Shown: positions 29,213-36,603 of the stretch, piece after piece
Layout of the letters: every line of letters begins with the position of its first letter
How positions within the stretch are numbered: the stretch's first letter is position 1
Virus record (IMG/VR): IMGVR_UViG_3300032073_000034
Coordinates: 1-58,053 of that record
Source: a virus
Strand: one strand, 5' to 3'
DNA: 58,053 nt
Translations under genes and position numbers: made by a program
The notes under the pieces: model-generated
Told to the model about the DNA's origin: nothing
What the model saw: only the letters and a program-made list of their open reading frames with translations
The model's database searches: none

Positions 29213-29242
29213 TTGACAAGCATAAAGTTTATACCTTAATAT
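29213..29242 (+). promoter_or_regulatory. Sigma70-like early promoter
   Basis: Perfect TTGACA at 29213-29218, 18 nt, then TAATAT at 29237-29242, in the 48-90 nt gap between divergent transcription units. It would start transcription about 22 nt before the first rightward gene. On the other strand the same site reads TTGTCA, so a leftward promoter may overlap it. Confidence 0.6.
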
Positions 29243-29271
29243 CCCTTACTTTAATCTAACCCACAAAAATT

Positions 29272-29532
29272 ATGGCACAAAAAAAAGATATGGTTCAAGT
29301 TTCCGTATCAATCAGGCGAGACAAACATGACTTCCTAAAAGCATGGTCTGATGAGCGAGACGAAAGTATAGCGACAATCTGCAGAGGCTGGATATATACA
29401 GGCATTGCAGACCTACAGGATGCATTAGGGCATTTTAATGTTGGGCCTCAGCAGACAGCTGAAGAGCCAATGGAATTGGAAATACCTGAAGGAGATACCC
29501 CTGATGAAGGAAGCGTGGAACAAACTCAGTAG
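29272..29532 (+). CDS. Ribbon-helix-helix-like regulator
   Basis: 86 aa. Residues 7-50 (VQVSVSIRRDKHDFLKAWSD, then helix ATICRGWIYTGIADLQ) fit the strand-helix-helix pattern of Arc/CopG-type DNA-binding proteins; the tail is acidic. It is the first gene after the divergent promoter, with a very short leader and no clear ribosome site. A repressor acting on the adjoining promoters is a reasonable inference. Confidence 0.55.
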   Translation: MAQKKDMVQVSVSIRRDKHDFLKAWSDERDESIATICRGWIYTGIADLQDALGHFNVGPQQTAEEPMELEIPEGDTPDEGSVEQTQ

Positions 29533-30130
29533 TGTTGACTGCTCTAAGCATATAGAAAAGAAAGGAAACCTTTCTTATTTGTCTTGGGCTTGGGCTTGGT
29601 CACAACTATGCGACAACTATCCTGACTCTACTTTTGAGTTTGAAAAGACAGATACAGGCTCTGAGTTTTGGCCAATGCCTGATGGTTCAGGAGAGGTAAG
29701 ATGCTCACTCACTGTGTCAGGTATTACGAGAACCTGCTGGCTTCCAGTGATGGACTACAAGAATAAAGCCATCCCTAACCCCAACGCAAGAGATGTCAAT
29801 GATGCTAAGATGCGTTGCCTAGTGAAAGCGATAGCGTTGTTTGGATTAGGTCTATACATCTATGCAGGTGAAGATATCCCAAATAATAAACCATCGTCCG
29901 ATGTTAAAACAACAACACCACTGCCTAAAGAGGAGCATGATGACTTCATGCTTGAGTCTGAACCTCAGGCCAACTGGAAGAAGGGTGTTGTTCCTATTGG
30001 GAAAAGCCAAGGCAAAACCCTCGGTGACCTGAACAAAGAAACGATGGAAAGGATCTGGGAGCATAGGGAAATGGTAAAAGATTACCCTGACTTCATGGGT
30101 AGCCTTCAGGAGTGGAGGAAGTCTCTGTGA
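29504..30130 (+). CDS. Sak3-like single-strand annealing protein (DUF1071)
   Basis: 208 aa from an ATG at 29504 preceded by GAAGGAG. Residues 9-35 (VDCSKHIEKKGNLSYLSWAW) are the signature start of the Sak3/DUF1071 family, followed by the ARDVNDAKMRCLVKAIA region and the IYAGEDIP end of the core. The C-terminus (IGKSQGKTLGDL) resembles an exodeoxyribonuclease-associated tail. The protein anneals complementary ssDNA in phage recombination and sits two genes before a RecB/Cas4-like nuclease, the usual partner. Confidence 0.8.
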   Translation: MKEAWNKLSSVDCSKHIEKKGNLSYLSWAWAWSQLCDNYPDSTFEFEKTDTGSEFWPMPDGSGEVRCSLTVSGITRTCWLPVMDYKNKAIPNPNARDVNDAKMRCLVKAIALFGLGLYIYAGEDIPNNKPSSDVKTTTPLPKEEHDDFMLESEPQANWKKGVVPIGKSQGKTLGDLNKETMERIWEHREMVKDYPDFMGSLQEWRKSL

Positions 30131-30324
30131 AACTTGAATGGGCTGATATTTTTATCGTACTATTCTGCACCGCATTGATGGCACTTGTGATGTCCTTTAT
30201 ATTCGGTTGCTCTTCAACTTGTAGGAAAAAGGTCTGTTGCCCCGAACAGGGGCATGGGCCTTGTCCTATATGCACTAATATAATATACGACTCAGGAGAT
30301 ATAATCTATGGACGAAAGAGGTAA
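30127..30324 (+). CDS. Single-span membrane protein with Cys-rich tail
   Basis: 65 aa from a GTG at 30127 that overlaps the previous TGA (GTGA) and has GGAGGAAG upstream. A hydrophobic helix at about 6-26 is followed by a cytosolic or periplasmic segment with eight Cys, including the pattern Cx3C, CC, and CPIC, which may bind metal. Function unknown. Confidence 0.6.
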   Translation: MKLEWADIFIVLFCTALMALVMSFIFGCSSTCRKKVCCPEQGHGPCPICTNIIYDSGDIIYGRKR

Positions 30325-31378
30325 CGCACCTTCAGCTTCAGGTATAGGCAGGCTACAGCTATGCCCTGGCAGTTGGAATCTAGAAAAGCAGTTTCCTGAG
30401 GTTGAATCAGCAGAGGCTACCGAGGGTACTATCAGGCATGAACTTATTGCTGATGAAGAACTAAAGGTTGATAGCCTTGAGCCTGAGCGTAGGTTTGTTG
30501 TTTCTAAAGCAAGAAGCCTTACGGAAAAAGCGCGCAAAGAAGTTGGCTTTACTGAATCCTCAAAGATACATAAGGAGGAAAGGTATTGGTTGCTGAACGA
30601 AGCGGGAGCTAGGGTACTGAGTGGCAAGTTTGATTATGCTGAGTATGAAGGCAAGACTGGCTTGATTATAGATTACAAGACGCTAGGCGGTTACCAAATA
30701 AATGCATATGACAACCTACAGCTTAGAGCCTATGCAGTCCTGTTTGCTGAGAAGCATGACCTTGATTGTGTTTATGTTTCACTAGTGCAACCACTGGGTA
30801 TTGAAGCTTACTCGATAGATATGCTTAATAAGCAGGATCTAAGAAAAGCACGGGTAAATATACTTGATATACTAAAGGATGCCCTGCATCCCAATGCACC
30901 AAGAAGACCGCACCCTAATGCCTGTAAGTATTGCAAGGCATTGGTACACTGCCCTGAAGTCAGGAATGTTATGGACACCATAATAGAAATCGACTTAGAC
31001 AAGCTTGAGGAACCCTATGAGATTGAAAGGTTAATAGGTGTTGCTCAGATAGCATCCAAGTGGTCAGACAGGTTGACTAAGTGGGTCAAGGAAAGACTCA
31101 AGGAGGATGATGAGTATCTCCCTAACTACAAGCTAAGGAAGACAGGCTCAGTTAAATCCATAAAGGATATGCCCAAGGCGATAAAGATCATCATGGAGAA
31201 GCTTGGTATAAAAGATAAAGACCTAAGTAAGTACCTTAAGATAACCCTGTCCGATATTACAAAGCTGTACGAGGAGAAGACAGGAGATAAGAAGGGATCA
31301 CGCAAGGCGGTAGAGGAGATGCTATCAGAAGTTATTGTTGCCAAAGAGAAGTCTCCCTCTTTACAAAAGTCTAAGTGA
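30308..31378 (+). CDS. PD-(D/E)XK exonuclease, RecB/Cas4-like
   Basis: 356 aa. Catalytic core: GKFDYAEY near residue 105 and LIIDYKT near 120 give the PD-(D/E)XK acidic residues and Lys; downstream QLRAYAVL is the conserved Gln-x-x-x-Tyr motif. Cys19 and the cluster CKYC-x5-C near 205-214 match the four Cys of the iron-sulfur cluster in AddB/Cas4-type nucleases. Ribosome site GGAGAT precedes the ATG. Probably resects DNA ends for the annealing protein upstream. Confidence 0.8.
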   Translation: MDERGNAPSASGIGRLQLCPGSWNLEKQFPEVESAEATEGTIRHELIADEELKVDSLEPERRFVVSKARSLTEKARKEVGFTESSKIHKEERYWLLNEAGARVLSGKFDYAEYEGKTGLIIDYKTLGGYQINAYDNLQLRAYAVLFAEKHDLDCVYVSLVQPLGIEAYSIDMLNKQDLRKARVNILDILKDALHPNAPRRPHPNACKYCKALVHCPEVRNVMDTIIEIDLDKLEEPYEIERLIGVAQIASKWSDRLTKWVKERLKEDDEYLPNYKLRKTGSVKSIKDMPKAIKIIMEKLGIKDKDLSKYLKITLSDITKLYEEKTGDKKGSRKAVEEMLSEVIVAKEKSPSLQKSK

Positions 31379-31731
31379 ATGACAAAGAGGAAGGAACCAA
31401 ACCATCTGCTAGACAAAGGTCAAGTGCTTACCCTGACGCTAAAGGACTACAGAGTCCCAAGCCTCAACGTAGTGTTAGGGTCAAACCGCTGGGCAAGGAT
31501 GAAGGCGAAGAAGGAATGCGGGCTGAGTATTCTATCTGCATTGAAAGCACTAGGGTCAACCTACTCGACCCAGACAACTACTACATTAAAGATCTCATCG
31601 ATCAACTCCGCTATGCTCGCATTATCCCAGAAGATGATCCGCAAACAGTCGAAATCGAAATCATCCCCAAAAAGGTCGCGGGCTACAAACAAGAAGAAAC
31701 GAAAGTAAAAGTAAAAAGAAATGGGAACTAA
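31379..31731 (+). pseudogene. RusA-like resolvase split over two frames
   Basis: Two overlapping frames carry complementary parts of one family. The frame starting at 31379 gives the RusA-type N-terminus (VPSLNVVLGSNRWARMKAKK). The frame ending at 31731 gives the catalytic C-terminal part (STRVNLLDPDNYYIKDLIDQ, then IIPEDDPQTV), with the DPDN and DD acidic residues. The rest of each frame is Ser/Thr/Lys-rich and looks like out-of-frame noise. Joining needs a -1 shift (equivalent to a one-base deletion). No classic slippery heptamer is visible, so a broken gene or a sequence error is as likely as programmed frameshifting. Intact RusA resolves Holliday junctions. Confidence 0.6.
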
Positions 31732-32461
31732 AGGAAAAAGACCAGCAATGTTATTCTATCCCCGTGATTGGTTAGTAGATCCAAACCTAAACTCATGCAG
31801 TCTATGCGCGCAAGGGTTATGGGTTAGGATGCTATGCTATATGTGGGAGTCCGAAAAAAGAGGCTACCTAATGGTAGGAAATAAAGCACTTCATGCAGAA
31901 CAAATAGTAAGGTTAGTAGGTGCAGGCAACCCTGAAAGTGAAGTACTTTATTGGCTGTCAGAACTAAAAGATGCAGGGGTTTATTCAGTCACCGATGAAG
32001 GGGTTATATATTCCCGTAGGATGGTTGATGATGAAGGAGATACGAAAACATCTAAAGCTAAGAATAAAGTAAAGTCTTCCTCGCGTACGCGCACGCGGGC
32101 GGAAGATGAAGATGAATATGTAAATAAAAAGTTTAAGACTAAGAGGGCTGTTGAAGATGCCCTTCAGTCAGAGAGGATTTCCTACGATCACTATCCAAGC
32201 TTTAAAATTTTTTGGGATATCTACCCTCCAAGGAATGGAGTGAGGCAGAACAAGAAAGAGGCTTTTGTCACATGGGTATTCCAAGCGTTGGAAGATAAAG
32301 GAAATTTAATTATTGACTCAGTTAAGAAATTAAAAGATACAGAGAGTTGGATTAAGGAGAATGGCAGATTTGTCCCAATGGCTACAACCTTTCTAAATGG
32401 AAACAGATGGGAAGATGAAGTCGAAGAGTTTGCCCCCTCAGCGTGGGGAATGAATGCGTAA
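31721..32461 (+). CDS. Replication initiator / helicase loader
   Basis: 246 aa. Residues 9-100 (AMLFYPRDWLVDPNLNSCSL) match the winged-helix N-terminal domain of phage replisome organisers. A charged Lys/Arg/Asp linker follows, then a C-terminal DnaD/DnaT-type part (FKIFWDIYPPRNG, KKEAFVTWVFQALED, ATTFLNGNRWED). It lies directly before the DnaB helicase and presumably loads it at the origin. The start overlaps the RusA-like frame by 11 nt. Confidence 0.75.
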   Translation: MGTKGKRPAMLFYPRDWLVDPNLNSCSLCAQGLWVRMLCYMWESEKRGYLMVGNKALHAEQIVRLVGAGNPESEVLYWLSELKDAGVYSVTDEGVIYSRRMVDDEGDTKTSKAKNKVKSSSRTRTRAEDEDEYVNKKFKTKRAVEDALQSERISYDHYPSFKIFWDIYPPRNGVRQNKKEAFVTWVFQALEDKGNLIIDSVKKLKDTESWIKENGRFVPMATTFLNGNRWEDEVEEFAPSAWGMNA

Positions 32462-32535
32462 TGGATCTCATTACTCTATTCAGCTTCACGATGGTAATGT
32501 TAATAGGAATATGTTGGTTATATGATTGGATCTAA
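32461..32535 (+). CDS. Possible 24-residue membrane microprotein
   Basis: MDLITLFSFTMVMLIGICWL followed by YDWI, almost entirely one hydrophobic helix. The ATG shares its A with the preceding TAA (TAATG), and the end overlaps the helicase start by 14 nt. It may be a real membrane peptide or only a device for translational coupling. Confidence 0.4.
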   Translation: MDLITLFSFTMVMLIGICWLYDWI

Positions 32536-33811
32536 TTTAAGCGAGAATGATTATGAAAGCGGAGTCCTCAGCTCATGCCTGAGAGACATACAGTGGCCCA
32601 CGGCTTATAGCCGAGCTTGTGACATAATATCCCCTGAGCATTTTGCAGATGCTAATAAGGGTAAAGTGTTTGAGGTGATGGGTAAGTTAACCGAGCCACC
32701 TGATGAATTTGTATTAGCTAATGAATCAGGAGTGGATATGATAGACATAATGGGTTGGTGTGAAAGGACAGAGACATCAACTTATGTAGTCACCTTTGCT
32801 GAAGGAGTTATGAAGTGCTGGTCAAAAAGACAGGCAGAGCATATCGCTAGGGAAGTAATGGATAAGGTTTCCAACCAAGAGGATCCCAACGAGATCCTCT
32901 CTAACGCAAGTAAAAGAATTACGGATGCCCTTGGGTCTCATAGCAATGAGATTAAAGAAGTGCATGATGGCATAGATGAAACCCTACAGAATTGTTATGA
33001 CCTTGATGAGGGTAAGGTGGAGCCAGGAATAAACACAGGGTTGCCTGACTTAGATAAGGTCTTAGGTGGTTTCAAGGTGGGGGAGTTTGCAACTATAGCC
33101 GCCCGCCCCTCACATGGTAAGACGGCATTGGCATTATCCATAGCGGCTAATATAGCATCCACTGGCAAGAAGGTTTTATTCTGTAGCCTTGAGATGACAA
33201 CTGAACAGCTGAGAAAAAGATTAATGCACGCTGAGGCACGAGTACCCATTATCAATAGACCCAACCACTACAATGGTGAAGACAGGCATAAGCTTGAAGA
33301 TGCGGTTGGCAGGATCAAAGGCTGGAGCCTAAAGGTTGATCAGACTTGTGGAGTCACAGTACCATATCTTCTTTCAAAAGCGATGGCTGAGAAAACACGG
33401 AACGGACTCGATATACTATTCATTGATTACATTGGTATAATGAATGGGCCAGGCAAGGATATATACGAGAGGGTATCAGGGATATCCCGTGGCATTCAGC
33501 AAATAGCAAAGAAGGTTGAGATACCTGTGGTTGCATTATCCCAACAGAACAGGGATTCCGAAAAGGACAACAATGCAAAGATGAGTCACCTTAGAGACTC
33601 AGGTAGTGTTGAGCAGGATGCCGATCAGGTGATCATGCTTAGGCGTTCTAAGGATATGGGCGATAAGCCTTTTGAACCCGTAGAGATAATGGAAGTGACC
33701 ATCGCCAAGAATCGGAATGGTTGCACAGGTAAAATACCCTTGACATTTTGTAGAAGCTTTGCACGATATGAAAGCACAGCGAAAGAAAACAGCGAACCCA
33801 GATTAAACTAA
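32522..33811 (+). CDS. dnaB: DnaB-type replicative helicase
   Basis: 429 aa. N-terminal helical domain (about 1-110), linker, and RecA-like domain with Walker A near 193-201 (ARPSHGKT), Walker B near 299 (LFIDYIGIM), the SLEMTTEQL element, and a C-terminal DNA-binding loop region (QDADQVIMLRR). Length is typical. It unwinds the fork as a hexamer and is loaded by the upstream protein. No primase domain is present. Confidence 0.9.
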   Translation: MIGSNLSENDYESGVLSSCLRDIQWPTAYSRACDIISPEHFADANKGKVFEVMGKLTEPPDEFVLANESGVDMIDIMGWCERTETSTYVVTFAEGVMKCWSKRQAEHIAREVMDKVSNQEDPNEILSNASKRITDALGSHSNEIKEVHDGIDETLQNCYDLDEGKVEPGINTGLPDLDKVLGGFKVGEFATIAARPSHGKTALALSIAANIASTGKKVLFCSLEMTTEQLRKRLMHAEARVPIINRPNHYNGEDRHKLEDAVGRIKGWSLKVDQTCGVTVPYLLSKAMAEKTRNGLDILFIDYIGIMNGPGKDIYERVSGISRGIQQIAKKVEIPVVALSQQNRDSEKDNNAKMSHLRDSGSVEQDADQVIMLRRSKDMGDKPFEPVEIMEVTIAKNRNGCTGKIPLTFCRSFARYESTAKENSEPRLN

Positions 33812-33812
33812 T

Positions 33813-34052
33813 ATGGAAAGAAAAAACAATACCGCCGCTCTCTTCAAAGAAGAGGAGAAGAAAAACGAAAATGGCCCCGACTACACAGGGATGGGTCTTA
33901 TAGAAGGAAAAGAACTTCGACTTGCAGCTTGGATCAATGAAGCTAAATCTACTGGGAAGAAATATCTTAGTATAGCATTCTCTGAGCCAATGGAAAAAAA
34001 GGCTCAAGAACCTAAGTCATCAAAAGAGGATGATGACGACATTCCTTTCTAA
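33813..34052 (+). CDS. DUF736-like protein with SSB-type acidic tail
   Basis: 79 aa. ALFKEEEKKNENGPDYTGMG then an AAWINEAKSTGKKYLSIAF strand pair resembles the small OB-like DUF736 family, and the end reads KEDDDDIPF, like the acidic DDDIPF tip by which SSB recruits partners. It closes the replication operon before an intrinsic terminator. It may serve as the phage single-strand DNA-binding protein; family match by eye. Confidence 0.6.
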   Translation: MERKNNTAALFKEEEKKNENGPDYTGMGLIEGKELRLAAWINEAKSTGKKYLSIAFSEPMEKKAQEPKSSKEDDDDIPF

Positions 34053-34076
34053 TACCAATTAGATTCCATAACATGG

Positions 34077-34109
34077 GGAGTAGGTGCGGGATACGCCTAC
34101 TCCTTTTTT
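34077..34109 (+). terminator. Intrinsic terminator of early replication operon
   Basis: GGAGTAGG paired with CCTACTCC (8 perfect bp, extendable to 10), loop of about 7 nt, then six T (34104-34109). It ends the rightward replication operon where it meets the leftward nuclease genes. Confidence 0.85.
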
Positions 34110-34524
34110 ATGTCTCCATAAATATATCCCAGTTATCTTTATACTTCTCGTACTGACCTTTACTCCCTTGCGGGTATAACCATACGCACCTGCTTTTTAT
34201 TTTTCCACATGGTATGATATACCAGATATCCCAACTAGCTATGTAGCACGCCAGGATATCTACCTTCGAGCAGTCTATACTTTCCTTACTACTCCCTGAG
34301 GCTGCAGTTATTCTAAACCTAGCAGTTGTGTTATACCTGCGGTCATAGACCTGAGTGTGGGTTCCTTTGATTTGAACTTTATAGCAAACACCATCGGCGT
34401 ACACGACAAGATCATGTGGCAAGTAATCTCCTATAGGCACATGGGGCTGTAACCCACGCCTTAAGGATTCTGCTATGAAGAGCTGCTCGTAGAGGGTTCC
34501 TGCTTGCTTTGAGGTGAACTCCAT
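34108..34524 (-). CDS. PD-(D/E)XK endonuclease (PF11645-like)
   Basis: 138 aa. FTSKQAGTLYEQLFIAESLR, then GDYLPHDLVVYADGVCYKVQ and IKGT give the E...D...Q-x-K pattern of the small PD-(D/E)XK endonuclease family related to Holliday-junction resolvases. Catalytic candidates: Glu of YEQL, Asp of HDLVV, Lys of IKGT. It is encoded head to tail with a second PD-(D/E)XK protein and overlaps it by 52 nt in another frame. Confidence 0.7.
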   Translation of the reverse strand: MEFTSKQAGTLYEQLFIAESLRRGLQPHVPIGDYLPHDLVVYADGVCYKVQIKGTHTQVYDRRYNTTARFRITAASGSSKESIDCSKVDILACYIASWDIWYIIPCGKIKSRCVWLYPQGSKGQYEKYKDNWDIFMET

Positions 34525-34988
34525 GGCGTTAACGCCTCCTGAGGCAGTATATAGGCTTCGGGTGCGTCTTCTGATAGTTTCCCTATGTTGACCTCTTTAA
34601 GGAAGTCCTCGGTCTTTATATAGCCCCTTAAGGTCATGTTTGGTGGATTACCTGTTACCAGCACATAGTAGTCACTGTCCCTAGGTGATGCTTTCAATCT
34701 AGCTACAAGCTTACCAGAATGATAGCGAGTTGTTTTAACCTCAACTCTATTTCCCTGAGGTGACCTTAAATCAAAGCCACCACTGCGTGATCTTATACTA
34801 AGATCAGGGAAAACATTCATCGCCTTAGCTACAGCTACCTCTCCAGCCATACCGACATACTCTACTTCAAAGTCATCTTCTTCGGATATCTTCTGGTTGG
34901 GTACACCGTCTTTTCTAGATATGGCAGTTCTTGCTTTGGCAACCTGCTTAATTAATTCGTCTTCTATTTCGTTTAACTTTACTTTCAC
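34473..34988 (-). CDS. Second PD-(D/E)XK nuclease-like protein
   Basis: 171 aa. EYVGMAGEVAVAKAMNVF, then GGFDLRSPQGNRVEVKTTRY gives the E...D...E-x-K layout of the PD-(D/E)XK fold, followed by a strand (DYYVLVTG). The last 20 residues are Ser/Gln-rich and lie in the overlap with the next gene. Role unknown; may act with its neighbour in recombination, restriction of host DNA or defence. Confidence 0.65.
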   Translation of the reverse strand: MKVKLNEIEDELIKQVAKARTAISRKDGVPNQKISEEDDFEVEYVGMAGEVAVAKAMNVFPDLSIRSRSGGFDLRSPQGNRVEVKTTRYHSGKLVARLKASPRDSDYYVLVTGNPPNMTLRGYIKTEDFLKEVNIGKLSEDAPEAYILPQEALTPWSSPQSKQEPSTSSSS

Positions 34989-35338
34989 TTACTCTTTCGC
35001 TTTATGGGTTTAACTCGCTTCCCCATACCTACCTTACTCTTCTCTGCCTTCTTCTTCTTTAACTGAGATGAAGACATTTCAGACTTGGTCTTAGGGGTTT
35101 TCTTTGAAACTCTTTTTGTGGGGCGACAGTATTCAGTCTTTCCTCCCTGGCCACACGCTTTACCTGTCTTGGTATCCTTCCACTCCTCCTTGCCCCAACG
35201 CTTAAGGTCACTACCTTTCTTAGACTTTGTTACCTTACCGCTCTTCTTTCGGCACTTTGCTATCTGCTGAGACGCACGAGCAGATGGAAAAACCTTTACT
35301 CTGGCTTTTACTTTTTTATAACAAGCGTCCTTTGTCAT
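34985..35338 (-). CDS. DUF5872-like basic protein
   Basis: 117 aa. Two short modules known together in many aquatic viruses: residues 4-35 (ACYKKVKARVKVFPSARAS) and residues 44-80 (DLKRWGKEEWKDTKTGKACG, then YCRPTKRVSKKTP), with paired Cys. Very basic. Coupled to both neighbours by ATGA overlaps. Function unknown; the Lys/Arg content suggests nucleic-acid binding. Confidence 0.75.
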   Translation of the reverse strand: MTKDACYKKVKARVKVFPSARASQQIAKCRKKSGKVTKSKKGSDLKRWGKEEWKDTKTGKACGQGGKTEYCRPTKRVSKKTPKTKSEMSSSQLKKKKAEKSKVGMGKRVKPIKRKSK

Positions 35339-35505
35339 TCAGTGGATAGTTTTTCAGGGGGCATATACTCTAATACACCAGATGGATCCCTACTAGTCAA
35401 GCGGATGAATACATCCAACACCTCAAGTAGGTCACAAGTAGGTATAGAATCGTCAACAGATAACTCTATATCCTGTCCACCGCCCTCCCATTTCAAAGTA
35501 ATCAT
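35335..35505 (-). CDS. Small hypothetical protein
   Basis: 56 aa from an ATG at 35505 (MITLKWEGGGQDIELSVDDS) that overlaps the upstream TGA; its own TGA overlaps the next ATG. Acidic, mixed alpha/beta. The two ATGA junctions make it a real member of the operon. Family not recognised. Confidence 0.65.
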   Translation of the reverse strand: MITLKWEGGGQDIELSVDDSIPTCDLLEVLDVFIRLTSRDPSGVLEYMPPEKLSTE

Positions 35506-35825
35506 TCCCATCCCAGGTTCTCAGTCTCCACTTTACCCCAGCATGAGCCTTTTGTCATAGCAAGGAATGGTGTATAGCAACCGCAACCCATCTTTTTATT
35601 CCATAATGGGCGGCACTGTCGTAGATCTTTATTATATATTGGGCATTTCATACAGGTACGCAATCGCGTACGCCATCTTTTCCTACCCACTCCTAGCATG
35701 AAACCCTTATGCAGCATCTTAAATAGAGGGAGGATTCCATTTGCACCACCCTCAAGTTTGACGATGGCCCACCATTCTCGGAACCTAGAAGGCTTTAAGC
35801 CCAGTATCTTCATGCTGTACGGCAT
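35502..35825 (-). CDS. Cys-rich conserved-looking phage protein
   Basis: 107 aa from an ATG at 35825 preceded by AAGGG. The C-terminal half has CMKCPIYNKDLRQCRP and GCGCYTPF plus a further Cys-Trp, a zinc-binding pattern I have seen in small phage proteins of unknown role. The frame could be extended to a TTG at 35852. On the minus strand that TTG is also a perfect TTGACA followed after 17 nt by TAGTAT; if that is a promoter, the start would have to be the ATG at 35813. Confidence 0.6.
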   Translation of the reverse strand: MPYSMKILGLKPSRFREWWAIVKLEGGANGILPLFKMLHKGFMLGVGRKRWRTRLRTCMKCPIYNKDLRQCRPLWNKKMGCGCYTPFLAMTKGSCWGKVETENLGWE

Positions 35826-35938
35826 ACTACCCTTAAAGTACATGAATGTCAAGTATATACATAAAGGGGTTAATATATTTCAGATTCTTGGAAACTAGAG
35901 AAACGGTATATATATACTGATATCACATCGCGTGCGTT

Positions 35939-35958
35939 CCCCCCTCCCCCCGCCCCCC
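35939..35958 (-). repeat. G6-C-G6-A-G6 tract (G-quadruplex candidate)
   Basis: Plus strand is C6 T C6 G C6; the minus strand is three G6 runs separated by single bases. Splitting one run gives the four G-tracts needed for a quadruplex. Very unlike the AT-rich surroundings. Confidence 0.65.
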
Positions 35959-35960
35959 AA

Positions 35961-35982
35961 CTATACAAGTGCAGTTGTATAG
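35961..35982. repeat. Perfect 8-bp inverted repeat
   Basis: CTATACAA, 6-nt spacer GTGCAG, TTGTATAG. It ends one base before the first ATGACAGCC box. It could be an operator for a dimeric repressor or an RNA hairpin. Confidence 0.7.
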
Positions 35983-35983
35983 C

Positions 35984-36024
35984 ATGACAGCCGTAAACCC
36001 TTGAATGACAGCCAGTTGCTAGGT
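35984..36024 (+). promoter_or_regulatory. Control element copy A: paired ATGACAGCC boxes
   Basis: ATGACAGCC at 35984-35992 and again at 36005-36013, exactly 21 nt apart (two helical turns). The second box continues as AGTTGCTAGGT, 22 nt of near identity with copy B at 37900-37921. The layout fits tandem sites for a DNA-binding activator placed on one face of the helix upstream of a promoter. Confidence 0.65.
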
Positions 36025-36062
36025 TGAATTTCGATTGTCGAATTTCACTGAGTCATTGGATG

Positions 36063-36100
36063 TCACCTCTCCAACCGCTCGGAACTACACTCAGAGGTGA
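36063..36100 (+). promoter_or_regulatory. Leader stem-loop touching the ribosome site
   Basis: TCACCTCT pairs perfectly with AGAGGTGA over a 22-nt loop; the strong site AGGAGG of the 134-aa gene starts immediately after the stem. The left arm CACCTCTCC could alternatively pair with GGAGG, so a translational switch is possible. Confidence 0.45.
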
Positions 36101-36115
36101 AGGAGGAAATGCAAA

Positions 36116-36520
36116 ATGCAAAACCCATTCGCAAACGATAACACCCATCCGCAAGAAAAGACCAACATCGCTCCTCTCCTTACAGGAGATAAGTTAATCA
36201 CCCTGCTAGCAAAGCTAGCTGAGAAGGGATTGATGGAGTGGGACGCTGAGCGTAGCTTAGCAATGGTTGCAAAGCGTGTGTTAACACAGATAGCAGGAAG
36301 CACTGAGGAAGCTCAAGGACTTCGTGGTTGGCTTTCAAGCCAAGGCTTCAGAGGTTCTCGTAGAAGCCGTAGCTTCTACCTTTCTCTCGGCGACTTGGAA
36401 AGTCGTGGCGTTACCATCACCGATGGTAAACCACAAGTTTGTGAACCAAAGGTTCAACAGGCTAAAGGTCGTAGCAAAGCTACGCTGAACTTTTCCGACA
36501 TCATGGGGCTTACTGAGTAA
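36116..36520 (+). CDS. Unknown 134-aa protein with private terminator
   Basis: Begins MQNPFANDNTHPQEKTNI; residues 25-75 are helical (KLITLLAKLAEKGLMEWD), with Arg/Ser/Gly-rich SQGFRGSRRSRSFYL near 80-92 and a basic then acidic C-terminus. Strong ribosome site AGGAGG. The gene is flanked by control element A and its own UUCG terminator, so it is a single-gene unit that is probably highly expressed. The DNA contains several internal inverted words, but no family is recognised. It could be an RNA- or DNA-binding protein. Confidence 0.65.
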   Translation: MQNPFANDNTHPQEKTNIAPLLTGDKLITLLAKLAEKGLMEWDAERSLAMVAKRVLTQIAGSTEEAQGLRGWLSSQGFRGSRRSRSFYLSLGDLESRGVTITDGKPQVCEPKVQQAKGRSKATLNFSDIMGLTE

Positions 36521-36531
36521 GCCTTATATTG

Positions 36532-36565
36532 GGGTAGCCCTTCGGGGCTACCCTACCTTTTTTTT
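36532..36565 (+). terminator. Strong intrinsic terminator with UUCG loop
   Basis: GGGTAGCCC, TTCG, GGGCTACCC: nine perfect GC-rich base pairs with a UUCG loop, then TACC and an eight-T tract. Placed 12 nt after the stop of the 134-aa gene. Confidence 0.93.
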
Positions 36566-36603
36566 CTTTTCGTTCAACAACAACAACATAGGAGGATATA
36601 TAT

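Larger units (their letters stand above)
35826..36115. other. Intergenic control region between divergent units
   Basis: Gene-free region of about 290 nt between leftward and rightward genes. In order it holds an AT-rich part with TATATATAC, a triple C6 tract (35939-35958), a perfect 8-bp inverted repeat (35961-35982), two ATGACAGCC boxes (35984-36013), a TTCGA/TCGAA hairpin near 36030 and an 8-bp stem-loop just before the ribosome site (36063-36100). Control of transcription is likely; an origin of replication cannot be excluded. Confidence 0.6.

Noticed and set aside
35824-35852. Leftward promoter TTGACA-N17-TAGTAT
   Set aside because: Good -35, but it lies inside the probable start region of the Cys-rich gene whose best ribosome site would be upstream of the transcription start; noted in that gene's entry and not listed separately.
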